Notes under the pieces: model-generated
The model's input: only the letters and a program-made list of their open reading frames with translations
Told to the model about the DNA's origin: nothing
Database searches by the model: none
Part shown: positions 11,907 to 12,107 of the stretch, in pieces
Position numbering within the stretch: position 1 is the first letter of the stretch
Layout of the letters: each line of letters opens with the position of its first letter
Translations under genes and position numbers: made by a program
Source of the DNA: Candidatus Doudnabacteria bacterium
GTDB lineage: Bacteria; Patescibacteriota; Doudnabacteria; UBA920; O2-02-FULL-48-8
Direction: 5' to 3'
NCBI GenBank assembly: GCA_016207695.1
Contig: JACQPC010000050.1
Span: 1 to 12,107, forward strand
DNA: 12,107 bases

Positions 11907-12107
11907 TTAAACTTCCCGGTCAAAATAATATTCGTAGTAAGAAAGAATGGCTATGGTAAAAAGCACGATCCAAAAGAAAAATTCCTCAAAGGGAAATGAA
12001 ATACCAAAAAAAGAAACCCAACCAATATATTGATTGCTGGGAAAAGACCACCAGCCGATTTTCAAAGCGGTCAGTTCGTAAGCTAAATTCAGATAAAAGA
12101 AATAAGC
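11907..12107 (-). CDS. Probable lycopene cyclase domain membrane protein, C-terminal fragment
   Basis: An open frame runs in from the right edge and stops at 11909-11907, leaving the last 66 residues. Two hydrophobic segments are visible, around AYFFYLNLAYEL and FFFWIVLFTIAILSYY. The block WWSFPSNQYIGW followed by FGISFPFEEFFFWIV matches the pattern of CarR/CrtY-type lycopene cyclase domains (a WxY/F-type stretch, then an IPxEE motif starting a helix). Such proteins act on carotenoids in the membrane, and unlabelled lycopene-cyclase-domain proteins are reported in Patescibacteria. The assignment rests on this short fragment; any small polytopic membrane protein with a PFEE motif is the alternative. 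A T-rich stretch follows the stop, then the palindromic element. Confidence 0.6.
   Translation of the reverse strand, partial: AYFFYLNLAYELTALKIGWWSFPSNQYIGWVSFFGISFPFEEFFFWIVLFTIAILSYYEYYFDREV

Noticed and set aside
1..12107. CRISPR arrays, tRNA or rRNA genes, transposase genes
   Set aside because: No regularly spaced direct repeats, no tRNA cloverleaf with GTTCRA arm and acceptor, no rRNA sequence and no transposase motif were seen on either strand by eye.

Overview
The window looks like a chromosomal piece of a Patescibacteria/CPR bacterium (Parcubacteria-like). This is inferred from the gene set and style: compact core genes with weak or absent ribosome binding sites, a Dus protein with an HLRT...EMS.VPAHW motif, a CapA-type exported metallophosphoesterase-like protein, and short palindromic elements scattered between and inside genes. 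Core genes are moderate in GC (25/60 in the line at 7801).

Layout, left to right. A LytR-CpsA-Psr (LCP) cell-wall gene enters from the left edge (+). An AT-rich palindromic spacer follows, then der and pth as an overlapping or abutting pair (+) ending in a strong hairpin terminator at 3113-3163. Next is GC-rich island 1 (about 3170-4445; 35/60 GC in the line at 3841). It carries four small genes, all on the minus strand, mostly with very good Shine-Dalgarno sequences, and upstream of them two large foldable inverted-repeat structures. dprA (own sigma70 promoter), an overlapping CapA-family gene and topA follow on plus, then a 55-codon ORF with its own extended -10. GC-rich island 2 (about 9429-10706; 34-38/60 GC in the lines at 9901 and 10201) holds one minus-strand secreted protein. 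It has a consensus promoter, a long 5' leader hairpin, a T-shaped inverted repeat after the stop and a strong hairpin behind that. A dus gene (-), a palindromic element, and the C-terminal end of a probable lycopene-cyclase-domain membrane protein (-) close the window.

The core genes do ordinary work: cell-wall polymer ligation (LCP), ribosome assembly (Der), peptidyl-tRNA recycling (Pth), DNA uptake processing (DprA), DNA relaxation (TopA) and tRNA modification (Dus). Two things stand out. First, a family of palindromic elements is inserted in frame inside the CapA-family gene and dus, adding the same peptide (NSAS..RDPES) to two unrelated proteins; this resembles the behaviour of Rickettsia palindromic elements. 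Second, the two GC-rich islands share a design: minus strand, very strong translation signals with a second orphan AGGAGG upstream, and large three-way-junction inverted repeats. They encode no recognisable family. They are the best candidates for something undescribed, such as related acquired cargo units or structured-RNA elements.
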